Of a stretch of DNA of 19,080 nucleotides, positions 7,952-15,662 are shown in pieces. Position numbers and translations under genes: made by a program. A model generated the notes under the pieces. It was not told where the DNA came from, did not search any database, and saw only the letters and a list, made by a program, of their open reading frames with translations. Each line of letters starts with the position of its first letter. The first letter of the stretch is position 1. The stretch comes from JBGPBY01 sp041481485 (GTDB taxonomy: Bacteria > Acidobacteriota > Terriglobia > 20CM-2-55-15): NCBI GenBank assembly GCA_041481485.1, contig JBGPBY010000074.1:1-19080 (forward strand), written 5' to 3'.

Positions 7952-8761
7952 TTACTTCGGTGCGATACCCTCTGTGATCTCCATCTTGGTTCCCCATGGG
8001 TCGGTAATGAACGCGACACGCATCGTGCTGACGAAGCGGCTCGCGGTCAGCCCTTGAGTAATGTTGACGCCCTCGGCTTCCATCCTCTTAAGAAACCCGG
8101 GCAGATCCTTCACCTCGAAGCCGATGTGATCGAGCGAACGGCCCGCAGTGGGATCAAGCTTTGTCTCGCTCTGCGACATCGCAAGACTCACGCCGGAGAC
8201 ATCGACACAATCGCTTCCATCGGGCGCCCCCGCGCTAGTGCATTTGCCCGGAACGCCGCCCAGGACTTTCGCGTACCAGGCCTTCATCGCCGGAACGTCC
8301 TGGGGATACAAATGAATGTGGTTGATCTTCACGGGCACCTGGAGCGACGGGTCCCCGGTGAATTCCAATCGAATACCGTCGGGACCCAGAATGTAGCCGT
8401 GGGTGGGTTTATCCTGCTCGATCTTGTATCCCGCGGCCTGCCATTTCGCCATCGCAGCCGGCAGATCCTTCCAGACGAAGCCGATGTGGTTCACGATCGA
8501 ACCGACGGTACCGCCCGTGGTCTGGCCGCCCCCGCGAAGGAGGATGAAGACGCCAGGAAACTGAATCATCTCCAGCTGCTGATTCGCCATCGGAACGCCG
8601 CCCATCGTGGCCCAGAACTTCTGCTGCGCGGGGACATCGCTGACGTAAAGATGGATGTGCCCCATGCTGACTCCCGCAGCGTTCTGCGGAGCGAGCTGCC
8701 CTGCCGCAGGCATCGCGAAAGCCGCGGCCAGCAGGAAAACAGATGCGATCGTAGTTTTCAT
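7952..8761 (-). CDS. exported VOC-superfamily (glyoxalase/dioxygenase-like) protein
   Basis: 269 residues from ATG 8761. I chose this start because it opens a clean signal peptide (MKTTIASVFLLAAAFAMPAAGQ); an upstream ATG at 8818 would bury it. Two tandem VOC lobes follow: the first begins MGHIHLYVSDVPAQQKFW and the second VKINHIHLYPQDVPAMKAWY. Each starts with the His that is the first metal ligand in this fold. Later lobe elements such as VNHIGFVWKDL and LDHIGFEVKDLPGF complete the beta-alpha-beta-beta-beta pattern. Members include glyoxalase I, extradiol dioxygenases and resistance proteins. A secreted form is unusual and its substrate cannot be named. First gene of the cluster leading into the DUF1592 gene nine bases away. 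Confidence 0.85.
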   Translation of the reverse strand: MKTTIASVFLLAAAFAMPAAGQLAPQNAAGVSMGHIHLYVSDVPAQQKFWATMGGVPMANQQLEMIQFPGVFILLRGGGQTTGGTVGSIVNHIGFVWKDLPAAMAKWQAAGYKIEQDKPTHGYILGPDGIRLEFTGDPSLQVPVKINHIHLYPQDVPAMKAWYAKVLGGVPGKCTSAGAPDGSDCVDVSGVSLAMSQSETKLDPTAGRSLDHIGFEVKDLPGFLKRMEAEGVNITQGLTASRFVSTMRVAFITDPWGTKMEITEGIAPK

Positions 8762-8823
8762 CGCAGACACTCTACTAAGGATTATGGGCAAAAGGAAGGT
8801 GTGGGTGGCGTATTCCATAAGTC

Positions 8824-9324
8824 CTAAGTTCCATAACTAAAAAGCTTCTGGCATTCCTTTCGGAGAAAACCGTGAGTTACCGGAATGGCGTGATTGCCCT
8901 TCTTGAAAACATACTCGCACGGGATGAGACATGCCCTCCACTTGTAGTCTTCTGTGCCACTCTTGCGGCCATATGCGGCAATGTCTTCCTGGGAAACGCC
9001 ATAGACGACTGCTCCAATTCTGGACCAAACGCAGGCCCCGGCGCACATCGCACAGGGCTCGTGTGTCGAGTAAAGGACGAAGTCGGGCAAGTAACGGCCA
9101 TAACCGCTGGATACGTACTTGAGAGTTTCCAGTTCAACGTGTTTGATGCTGGATCCGGAGGTTTTCACGCGATTGCCGGCGTTGGCGATGACCACTTCGC
9201 TCTTGCCTGTCACGCGCGTAATGACTGCACCAATCGGATAATCGCCTCTGTCTCTCGCGCGTTTAGCCTCCGCAATTGCCAATTCCATAAATCTCTTTCT
9301 GGGTTTGAACGACGCTGGAATCAT
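8824..9324 (-). CDS. nucleoside/cytidine-deaminase-superfamily zinc deaminase
   Basis: 166 residues, cytosolic. The zinc site is visible as H-V-E at 62-64 (zinc-binding His, catalytic Glu; most relatives have H-A-E) and PCAMCAGACVW with Cys91 and Cys94. YPIGAVI near residue 30 is the substrate-loop region. This places it with the TadA/guanine-deaminase branch, which removes amino groups from nucleobases or nucleosides. The length fits free-standing nucleoside deaminases, and the sequence does not settle whether tRNA adenosine, guanine or another base is the substrate. ATG 9324 is used because KPRKRFMELAIAEA forms the usual first helix; Met13 (9288) is an alternative. Minus strand, 62 bases before the VOC gene, possibly the same transcript. 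Confidence 0.88.
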   Translation of the reverse strand: MIPASFKPRKRFMELAIAEAKRARDRGDYPIGAVITRVTGKSEVVIANAGNRVKTSGSSIKHVELETLKYVSSGYGRYLPDFVLYSTHEPCAMCAGACVWSRIGAVVYGVSQEDIAAYGRKSGTEDYKWRACLIPCEYVFKKGNHAIPVTHGFLRKECQKLFSYGT

Positions 9325-9415
9325 GTCGTGGGATTATATCCGTTCTGTCCGGCATCGCGAGGAAGTCAAGGAAGCATATGCCCTCGAACTGAACAACTTC
9401 TGAACAGCTAAGTTA

Positions 9416-9648
9416 TTGGAAGCTCATTGTATTTGCAGGCATGCCAATGCGCTTACCCAGGTTGCAGCGGGCAGCCATCGGCATCCACGATTTCTTCCGG
9501 ACAACCGGCACTTCTTTACATACAGGGCAGACGGCCGCGCGCTGCGCCTCAACTGGAAGGGCAAACCGCAGATAGTTCAGACGAATTCAGCATCAATACA
9601 GCAATAGTTCACGGCGCGTGCATTGTGCGGCCCGGCAAGCAACATTAG
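9416..9648 (+). pseudogene. decayed TolB/WD40-like propeller fragment
   Basis: In one plus frame the stretch encodes ALTQVAAGSHRHPRFLPDNRHFFTYRADG. HRHPRFLPDxRHF is the blade signature of WD40-like/PD40 propellers attached to many acidobacterial Ser/Thr kinases. Just upstream the match slips to another frame (AGMPMRL), and downstream to a third (QLEGQTADSSDEFS). This is the pattern of an old gene with several frameshifts. There is no start, no kinase part and no ribosome site. It occupies most of the gap 9325-9680, in which I see nothing else beyond the leader of the next gene. The assignment rests on one short motif and remembered family sequences, so it is tentative. Confidence 0.38.
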
Positions 9649-9680
9649 GATCTCCCAGTGTAGCGAATGAGAGGTGCCTC

Positions 9681-10445
9681 GTGCAGTTCAGAGCTGGATG
9701 GAAAGTGGCGCGCAAGTTTCTGTGGGTTATCTCGGTCGGTGCTGCACTCGCCGGCACACCGGTGCTGGCGCAAAGTAACGGAGATGGTTTCCTTTTCAGA
9801 AGACCACTCGGTCTGGTGACGATCCGCACGGGCATTGACGGTCCCCGCGCAGGCAGCGACATCTTCTCTTCATTTACGAAACAACTGACCATCAATCGCC
9901 GCGACTTCCGTGCCTTCAATATCGCGGGCGACGTTGCGTTCCATCTTCGCGACCGTTTGCAGGCCTATGCCAGCGCCGGCCATTCCCGATCTGTGACATC
10001 GTCGGAGTTCCGTGGCTTTGTGGACAACAACGATATGCCCATCGAACAGAAGACGACATTCGCGCGCGTGCCGGTGACTCTGGGCGCAAAGTTCTATCTC
10101 ACCGAACCCGGCAGGTCGGTTGCACGCAGGGCCTGGATTCCGGCACGTCTCGCGCCTTATGCCGGGGGAGGTGCAGGAATGATGTGGTATCGCTTAACGC
10201 AAACGGGAGACTTCGTGGATTTCGACACCATGAACATCTTTCCCGACACGTTCAAGTCCAGCGGCTTCGCGCCCACGGTAACAGCGTTTGGCGGATTCGA
10301 GATCAACGTTCATCCCCGCTTCGTTATTAACGTCGAAGCGCGCCAGACCTGGGCGAAATCGAAGCTCGGCCGGGACTTTTCCGGCTTTGCCCCGATCGAC
10401 CTTTCCGGTTTCGCGATCACGACCGGCTTTTCCATTCGTTATTGA
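9681..10445 (+). CDS. outer-membrane beta-barrel-like protein
   Basis: 254 residues from GTG 9681, with GAGAGG at 9669-9674 six bases upstream. The longer in-frame start at 9618 would place a polar 21-residue tail before the signal peptide and lacks a ribosome site. Residues 1-31 are a signal peptide ending AGTPVLAQ. The rest alternates short amphipathic strands with Gly and aromatic residues (VTLGAKFYL, APYAGGGAGMMWYRL, TAFGGFEINV, RFVINVEARQTWA) and ends in the aromatic terminal strand GFSIRY, as in small 8-strand porin-like barrels. Probable location is the outer membrane; the ligand is unknown. The next gene in the same direction starts 75 bases later and may be co-transcribed. Confidence 0.78.
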   Translation: MQFRAGWKVARKFLWVISVGAALAGTPVLAQSNGDGFLFRRPLGLVTIRTGIDGPRAGSDIFSSFTKQLTINRRDFRAFNIAGDVAFHLRDRLQAYASAGHSRSVTSSEFRGFVDNNDMPIEQKTTFARVPVTLGAKFYLTEPGRSVARRAWIPARLAPYAGGGAGMMWYRLTQTGDFVDFDTMNIFPDTFKSSGFAPTVTAFGGFEINVHPRFVINVEARQTWAKSKLGRDFSGFAPIDLSGFAITTGFSIRY

Positions 10446-10465
10446 CGTGAGGCTGCGGTTGCCAG

Positions 10466-10520
10466 CGAAAAAGAAGATAAGAAGAAGGCAAGAAGAGTAC
10501 AAGAAGAGGAGAAGAAGAAG
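10466..10520 (+). promoter_or_regulatory. purine-only-like leader with repeated AAG before the start at 10521
   Basis: Of about 55 bases nearly all are A or G, in AAG/AAGA units, running straight into the ATG. Several overlapping GGAG/AAGAGG sites lie inside, so it probably serves as an extended, unstructured ribosome-loading leader. It also reads through in one frame as a Lys/Arg-rich string, so a decayed coding origin is possible. Confidence 0.5.
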
Positions 10521-11726
10521 ATGTTAAGACGGATCAAGACCACCCACCTGTTTCTCATATTCTCTATTCTGACAGTCGTCTTCGCACTTCCGTCGGCTGG
10601 GGCCGCGCAGCAGACGCCGAGCGATCCGCGGTGGCGCCCGTGGCTGGGGTGCTGGGCCATGAATGACAAAGGTTCGGTTTGCATCGTTCCTTCTGCCAGC
10701 GCCACGGCAGTGGGACTGGTCACGTTGTCTGCCGGTAAAGAGGTGTATCGAGAAATCATCGATGCCTCTGGCGAACAGAAGGACCGCATCTTCGAAAGCT
10801 GCGACGGATGGGAGTCCGGACTTTGGGCGGACGATGGCCGGCGTTTGTATCTGCGTTCTGAATACCGTTGTGGCAATGGATCGGTTCGCACCGGGAATGA
10901 ACTTTTCGCCATTTCACCCGCTGGGGAGTGGATCGACAGCATCAGCGTCACGGTGGACGGAAACACTGGCGTGAGGACCACCCGCCGGCGTGTCGTACCT
11001 CGCCCCGACGCAATGCAGGCGGAGTTCGCTGGACTGGTTCTACAGCGTCCGGCGCCGCGCACCGATACCATCATCCCGCCGATCAGCTTCGCCGAAATCG
11101 TCGAGGCTTCCCGCCTGCTTGACGGGCCGGTGGTCGAAGCCTGGCTCAGTTTGGTGAAACCTCAATTGAAGGTCGACTCCCGGCGGTTGATGGACCTCTC
11201 CCGCGGGGGTGTACCGGAAGGTGTTATCGATATGCTCGTGGCGCTGGCCTATCCGGAGTTATTTAGTATCGAACCAGCCGCGCCCGCTCCATTTCCGCCT
11301 TCAGTCGCCGCGCGCGTCGTTGCCCCGTCTGTCACCGCGCCTGTTGTCACCCAGCAAGTCGTTATTGTCGAACCCATCTATGAAGAACCCGTCTATGTTC
11401 GCCATCCTGGCGAGAACTGCCAGTTCGATTCATACCACTGGGATCGCTGCGACGGTTGGAGACCGCCCCGGGAGGTCGTCGTCATCAACTCTGGAGGGAA
11501 GCCTGTTGCGCCACCACCGCCTCATGGGCGCGTCACGAAAGAAGCAGGCTACCAATCCGGAGAAACTGTAACGAAGAGCGAGCCTGTCAAGGCCTCCTCC
11601 GACAATGCCGACACGAATTCCAAGACAGAGACAAAAGCCGACTCGAAGAACGATTCAAAAGAAACGACACCGTCCAATCCGCCTCCGGCGGACCCTCCTG
11701 CGCAGCGGACCGCACGCCCCCGGTAG
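10521..11726 (+). CDS. secreted protein of unknown function
   Basis: 401 residues, not recognised. A signal peptide (about 1-30, ending PSAGAAQQ) precedes a compact region at 38-165 with four Cys (GCWAMND, SVCIV, ESCDGW, EYRCGNG), suggesting disulfides outside the cytoplasm. This part resembles a small beta-barrel seen in lipocalin-like or DUF-type secreted proteins but is not diagnostic. Residues 190-250 form helices (FAEIVEASRLLDGPVVEAWLSL). 255-300 is a Pro/Val/Ala linker, followed by a tyrosine- and Cys-containing segment (GENCQFDSYHWDRCDGW). The last 60 residues are Lys/Ser/Thr/Asp-rich and probably disordered. The start ATG follows a long purine-rich leader. The beta-barrel protein gene lies just upstream, so an envelope role is likely but unproven. 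Confidence 0.7.
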   Translation: MLRRIKTTHLFLIFSILTVVFALPSAGAAQQTPSDPRWRPWLGCWAMNDKGSVCIVPSASATAVGLVTLSAGKEVYREIIDASGEQKDRIFESCDGWESGLWADDGRRLYLRSEYRCGNGSVRTGNELFAISPAGEWIDSISVTVDGNTGVRTTRRRVVPRPDAMQAEFAGLVLQRPAPRTDTIIPPISFAEIVEASRLLDGPVVEAWLSLVKPQLKVDSRRLMDLSRGGVPEGVIDMLVALAYPELFSIEPAAPAPFPPSVAARVVAPSVTAPVVTQQVVIVEPIYEEPVYVRHPGENCQFDSYHWDRCDGWRPPREVVVINSGGKPVAPPPPHGRVTKEAGYQSGETVTKSEPVKASSDNADTNSKTETKADSKNDSKETTPSNPPPADPPAQRTARPR

Positions 11727-11769
11727 CCCGGATAGTCTGTTGCTCTCGCGTCTACAAAATTATCTACAA

Positions 11770-11789
11770 GTATATAAGTTTTTATATAC
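11770..11789 (+). promoter_or_regulatory. AT-rich palindrome, candidate promoter/operator of the toxin-antitoxin locus
   Basis: GTATATAA (11770-11777) and TTATATAC (11782-11789) are perfect inverted arms around GTTT, ten bases before the HigB-like GTG start. TATATA inside it could serve as a -10 element. Two copies of TCTACAA lie just upstream (from about 11750 and 11763). HigA-type antitoxins repress their own operons by binding such palindromes; binding here is inferred. Confidence 0.55.
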
Positions 11790-11798
11790 CATTGCTGC

Positions 11799-12113
11799 GT
11801 GAAACCAATCGAATGGACGGGATCTTCGCTCGAAGTGGTACGTGGTTTTCCGGAGATAGTGCGACAACAGGTTGGATATCAACTCTACCGCGTGCAGACG
11901 GGCCTCGATCGGTCCGATTGGAAGCCAATGAGCAGTATCGGCGCGAATGTCCGTGAGATTCGATTACATGTTTGAGATGAGTATCGCGTGATCTACGTCG
12001 CAACCTTTGAGGAAGCCGTATACGTACTTCACGCATTTCAGAAGAAGACTCGCAAAACAACTAAGCGAGACCTGTCACTGACAACGTCGCGGCTAACAGA
12101 ACTCATCACATGA
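11799..12113 (+). pseudogene. HigB/Gp49-like RelE-fold toxin, interrupted by in-frame TGA
   Basis: From GTG 11799 the frame runs 104 codons to TGA 12111-12113, with one internal TGA at codon 59 (11973-11975). Before it comes the toxin N-terminus (KPIEWTGSSLEVVRGFP, then DWKPMSSIGANVREIRLHV). Directly after, in frame, are DEYRVIYVATFEEAVYVLHAFQKKTRKT. REIR, YRVIY and VLHAFQKKT are hallmarks of the phage-Gp49/HigB family, ribosome-dependent mRNA endonucleases. GGA (Gly) to TGA is a one-base change at a position where homologues commonly have Gly. The product would lose its second half, including the catalytic-side Lys and His residues, so no active toxin is expected. The antitoxin gene starts 22 bases downstream. 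Confidence 0.82.
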
Positions 12114-12135
12114 AGAAGCGGAAAGAGAAAAAACC

Positions 12136-12423
12136 ATGAAGTCAAAACCGTCTAAGAACGTCTTCAAAGACTTTGGTTTCGCCGCCGAGGAAGCCGATAA
12201 CCTGCGCATTCGATCGGCTCTTATGATTGAGATTACGGAACACATCCGGCAAGCGGAATTGACGCAGAAGGCTGCCGCTCAACTCCTCGGGGTAGCACAA
12301 CCACGGATCAGCGACATCATCCGAGGACGAATCGAAGTCTTCAGCATCGACACGCTCATTGCCATGCTGTCACGCCTGGGGGTAAAAACCTCCATACGTG
12401 TCGGCAACAAAAAAATCGCCTAA
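12136..12423 (+). CDS. higA: HigA-like XRE-family antitoxin
   Basis: 95 residues, complete. A helix-turn-helix lies at about 43-65 (TQKAAAQLLGVAQPRISDIIRG), followed by a short dimerisation tail (FSIDTLIAMLSRLGVKTSIRVG). This architecture, with a charged 30-residue N-terminal extension for toxin contact, is that of HigA-type antitoxins encoded after their toxin. It would neutralise HigB and repress the operon through the AT-rich palindrome upstream. Start ATG 12136, with purine-rich GGAAAGAG before it. It is intact although the adjacent toxin gene carries a stop codon, so it could survive as a stand-alone repressor or as protection against a related toxin elsewhere. Converges with the kinase gene, 230 bases apart; nothing recognisable lies in that gap. 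Confidence 0.85.
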   Translation: MKSKPSKNVFKDFGFAAEEADNLRIRSALMIEITEHIRQAELTQKAAAQLLGVAQPRISDIIRGRIEVFSIDTLIAMLSRLGVKTSIRVGNKKIA

Positions 12424-12653
12424 GCGTTCCAACCGGCACACGCTCAGGAGTTGCGCCAACGCTTCGGTCTTTTGAAGAGTCGCCGGATATGCCTTGCTTA
12501 TTCCACGGATGGAGGCGGCGGACGTCGACTTTTTCTGCGAACTGCGCCGCGAGACGTGGCAGCACTGCGTCAAATGCGACGCCTCGCTTGCCGTAGAGTC
12601 GATGAGAAGGCCACCCTGAACGCGACAAGATCGCGAAGTCGTTGTTCGTCAGA

Positions 12654-15632
12654 TCATCGAGGGACCACCCACGTTCCGGCGATGCGGTCATGCAGGCCGC
12701 GGTTTACGGCTGCAATCGTCCACACCACTCCTGCGATCATCGCGGAAAACACAAGACCAATCGCCAGTACAGATCCCGGACCGGGGCCCATATCCATCTG
12801 GGTAGGCACCGAGACCAGCCACACGAGGATCGGCGCGCAGGCGATTAGCGTTCTCGCAAGCGAGCGCATGCGGCCGATCTCGGCGCCGTCACGCGTGACC
12901 ACGGCAAGCCCGATCAAGCGGGTGGCCACGCCACCGGGAACGGCGATGGAGGACACGATGCTGGAGAACACGCCCAGCAGGCTTCCAATCGCCATCATTA
13001 AGGTCAGAACGGTCGCGCGGGGGCTCCTCGCGAAGCCCGAACCTTGCGGCGGGCGCACGCGATCAAGTATGGGTCGGATGGTTTCCCTGCTTCGAGCCAG
13101 TTCTTCCGATGTCACCGTGGGATACCTCGTCGCAATCTCGGAAGCCAGCCGGCGCAGTTCGGGCTGGTCTCCTTCCTGCCCCTGACTTGAGCTGCTCCAA
13201 AGAGGGGGATTGCGCAAGAGCGCGCCGTGCTGACCGGCGAGGTACGTTTCAATCGCGAGACGGTATTCCGGAGACTGCACTGTTTTGTCGGGGGGCACGT
13301 CGGTTCGCAGCACCGTGAGCAGACCAATCACCTCTCGGTCCTCCGCAGTCAGGATGAGAACGTCTGCATTCTTCAACACAACGAACGCAGATAATCCGAA
13401 GAGTAGTAGCGGCGCTGCCGCCATCGCGATTGGAACGGCGCGGCGCCAGCGGGATAAGCGTTCCGGCGATGCAGCAGCCTCTCTCAATTGAGCCTGCGCT
13501 TCTTCCAGCGAGCGAGGTGCTTCGCGCGACCAGCGCCGAAGCAGGACGCATGCGGAAAGCGGCAACCTTGGTGCCGAGTCCTTTGAAAATGCCTCCGGCC
13601 TGGTGACGCGGCCGGCGACAGCAGCGAGTAGTTCCATCGGAGTGGCTTCTGCGTAAGTAGGCATCGCCACGACGCCGGGAGCCTCGAAATCCAGCAGGAC
13701 AGTCCTGCCGTCCGCTCGCATCCAGAGACGGTCGAGTCCGAGTGAAGGAAGCGACCCTTCCTTCAACGCGGCGGCGAATTCGTGGAGCAAGTCGGTGAGC
13801 ACGACCCTGGCCGCAGGCCAATCCAGCGACGCTTCATTTCGCTTTAACAGGGGCCCGCCGGAGGGAGCTTCGAAAGCGTCCCAGTTCTCCGTAGCAGACC
13901 GCCGGCCCGTCAACCAGTGCAGGCGCGTCACGCGCGAAATATCGCGCCGGGCCGGCGCAATGGGCGGTGTTCCCGGCGGCACCGTTCGAATCCACACGCG
14001 GCGGCGCAACACCGGATCGTACCCAGCAAGGAGCTTTCCGGCTCCGGCGTTTCCGATAGCAGTAGTGACCGTGAAAGGCCCGATGTGCTCGTCCGAAAAC
14101 TCTTCAGCCGTTTCCGTTGAAGACGGCGCAGTCGCCGTTTCCACACGCCGCCCTCGCTCCACCGGACGAACCCGAATACGCGTCCCGCTCATCATGTCGT
14201 ACAGCGACGCGTACCCGTTCTCATGTCGTGCGGTCAGAAACATCGCCGCCGTGACTCCGAGAGTGGCCATCGATGAGAGTATGGAGAAGGCGGTTCCATG
14301 GGTCTGCAGCCAGGCCTCGTATCCCGCCGCCTGAGCAATCCGCCAAAACAGGATCGGCAGCGCGCCCACCGCAGCGCCAATCCCGGTGCGCATGAGAATG
14401 CGCCACCATGGCGCACGAGCGCCATCCGCGGACCGCACTCGCAAGCCGAAGAGCATCGCACCCAACGTGGCCCCCCACAGACTCTCAAGTACGAACGCGT
14501 AAGTACTGCTAATCGCCAGAGCCGGCCAAATACCCGAATTTGACGCCCCGAGACGCGCAGTGAGAACAATCACCATCGCCAAAGGGACAGACAAAATGGC
14601 GCGGTCTGCAAAACCTGCCAGGAAGCGCAATCCCGGCTTCGCCGGCAGGTCCGCGACCGGCAAGAACGGACGAAGAGCAGCGGCGAGATCCGCATAGGAC
14701 CTCGGGCGCTCTCCGGGAACCTTGGCCAGGCATTGCAGCACGACTGCAGCGAGGCCTGCCGGAATACCGCGACGCAAGTCGCGCGGGGACCGAGGCGGCT
14801 CGCTGGTCACGCGCGACACGAGTTCGCGAAGATCTCGTGCATCGAACGGTGGCTGTCCCGTCAGCAGGTAGTAAAGCGTCGCGCCCACCGCGTAGATGTC
14901 TGCGCGGATGTCGAGCGGCTCGCCGCGAAGCTGCTCGGGAGGCGCGAATTGCGGCGTGCCCTGAAATGCGCCCGCTTCAAATTCATGGTGAACGTCGCGC
15001 GCCAATGTCGAGATAGACAGGCCGAAGTCGCCCACTTTCACAGCTCCATCGACGTCGATGAAGCAGTTCGACGGCTTGATGTCGCGATGCAACACGCCTG
15101 CCGCCTGTGCGGCATCCAGCCCTCCAATGATGTCCATCACCGCGGCAACGGCCTCAGCCGGCGCCAGCGGGCCGCTGGCGGCAACGCGTTCTTTCAGCGT
15201 CCCTCCCGGAAGCAATTCCATCGAAATCACAGGCAAGCCCTCGATCTCTTCGCTTCCGAAGATGTACACCGAATGCGGATGACTGATGGACGCGGCAAGC
15301 TGCCCTTCGCGGAGAAAGCGAGCGCGGTCGTCGGCCCTTTCCAGACGGCTTCGCAGCAGTTTCAGCGCGAGGCGGCGTCCGGTCTCAAGGCTCTCGGCTT
15401 CGTAAACTTCACCCATGCCTCCGCGTCCCAGCAGACGGCCGATGCGGTATGACCCCCAGGTCTGACCGGCAGTCAGCCGAGGTTCGCCGGAAACAGAAGC
15501 TGCGGAAGCGGACGCGTCGACTGTACCGGATACGGTTGCCATGCCCGCAGCGATCAGGCAGGCGGCGCAAAGGCCTTCCGGCGCGTCCGAAGATAGCGGT
15601 TTTCCGCAGCGTGGGCATTTCTTATTCGCCAT
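12654..15632 (-). CDS. membrane Ser/Thr protein kinase: zinc ribbon, kinase, RDD, pseudokinase-like region, RDD-like
   Basis: 992 residues. A zinc ribbon (Cys6, 9, 22, 25) is followed by a Hanks-type kinase at about 60-325 with a complete active site: glycine loop GRGGMGEVY, Lys91, HRDIKPSN (Asp184, Asn189), DFG (202-204) and PPE in place of APE (231-233). An RDD membrane domain spans about 336-490 (several helices, FADRAIL and LYDMMSGTRI). Residues about 515-725 look like a second, degenerate kinase fold. A membrane helix at 732-753, an extracytoplasmic stretch (755-872) and a second RDD-like membrane domain (873-992) follow. Probable role: inner-membrane sensor phosphorylating cytosolic targets, the adjacent ECF sigma factor being the first candidate. 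Start ATG 15632 lies 30 bases after the sigma stop, with no strong ribosome site. Confidence 0.9.
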   Translation of the reverse strand: MANKKCPRCGKPLSSDAPEGLCAACLIAAGMATVSGTVDASASAASVSGEPRLTAGQTWGSYRIGRLLGRGGMGEVYEAESLETGRRLALKLLRSRLERADDRARFLREGQLAASISHPHSVYIFGSEEIEGLPVISMELLPGGTLKERVAASGPLAPAEAVAAVMDIIGGLDAAQAAGVLHRDIKPSNCFIDVDGAVKVGDFGLSISTLARDVHHEFEAGAFQGTPQFAPPEQLRGEPLDIRADIYAVGATLYYLLTGQPPFDARDLRELVSRVTSEPPRSPRDLRRGIPAGLAAVVLQCLAKVPGERPRSYADLAAALRPFLPVADLPAKPGLRFLAGFADRAILSVPLAMVIVLTARLGASNSGIWPALAISSTYAFVLESLWGATLGAMLFGLRVRSADGARAPWWRILMRTGIGAAVGALPILFWRIAQAAGYEAWLQTHGTAFSILSSMATLGVTAAMFLTARHENGYASLYDMMSGTRIRVRPVERGRRVETATAPSSTETAEEFSDEHIGPFTVTTAIGNAGAGKLLAGYDPVLRRRVWIRTVPPGTPPIAPARRDISRVTRLHWLTGRRSATENWDAFEAPSGGPLLKRNEASLDWPAARVVLTDLLHEFAAALKEGSLPSLGLDRLWMRADGRTVLLDFEAPGVVAMPTYAEATPMELLAAVAGRVTRPEAFSKDSAPRLPLSACVLLRRWSREAPRSLEEAQAQLREAAASPERLSRWRRAVPIAMAAAPLLLFGLSAFVVLKNADVLILTAEDREVIGLLTVLRTDVPPDKTVQSPEYRLAIETYLAGQHGALLRNPPLWSSSSQGQEGDQPELRRLASEIATRYPTVTSEELARSRETIRPILDRVRPPQGSGFARSPRATVLTLMMAIGSLLGVFSSIVSSIAVPGGVATRLIGLAVVTRDGAEIGRMRSLARTLIACAPILVWLVSVPTQMDMGPGPGSVLAIGLVFSAMIAGVVWTIAAVNRGLHDRIAGTWVVPR

Positions 15633-15662
15633 ACAAGGAGTAGAAAGAACAGCGTGTGAAAG

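Noticed and set aside
11973..11975. Selenocysteine or TGA reassignment as an explanation for the internal stop in the HigB-like frame.
   Set aside because: No SECIS-like hairpin was noticed after it, and other genes in the window use TGA as a normal terminator (for example 211-209 and 10443-10445).
12424..12653. A minus-strand open frame (12356-12691) across the gap between the antitoxin and the kinase stop.
   Set aside because: It overlaps both neighbouring genes antisense, has no ribosome site and matches no family I recognise, so it is not reported as a gene.
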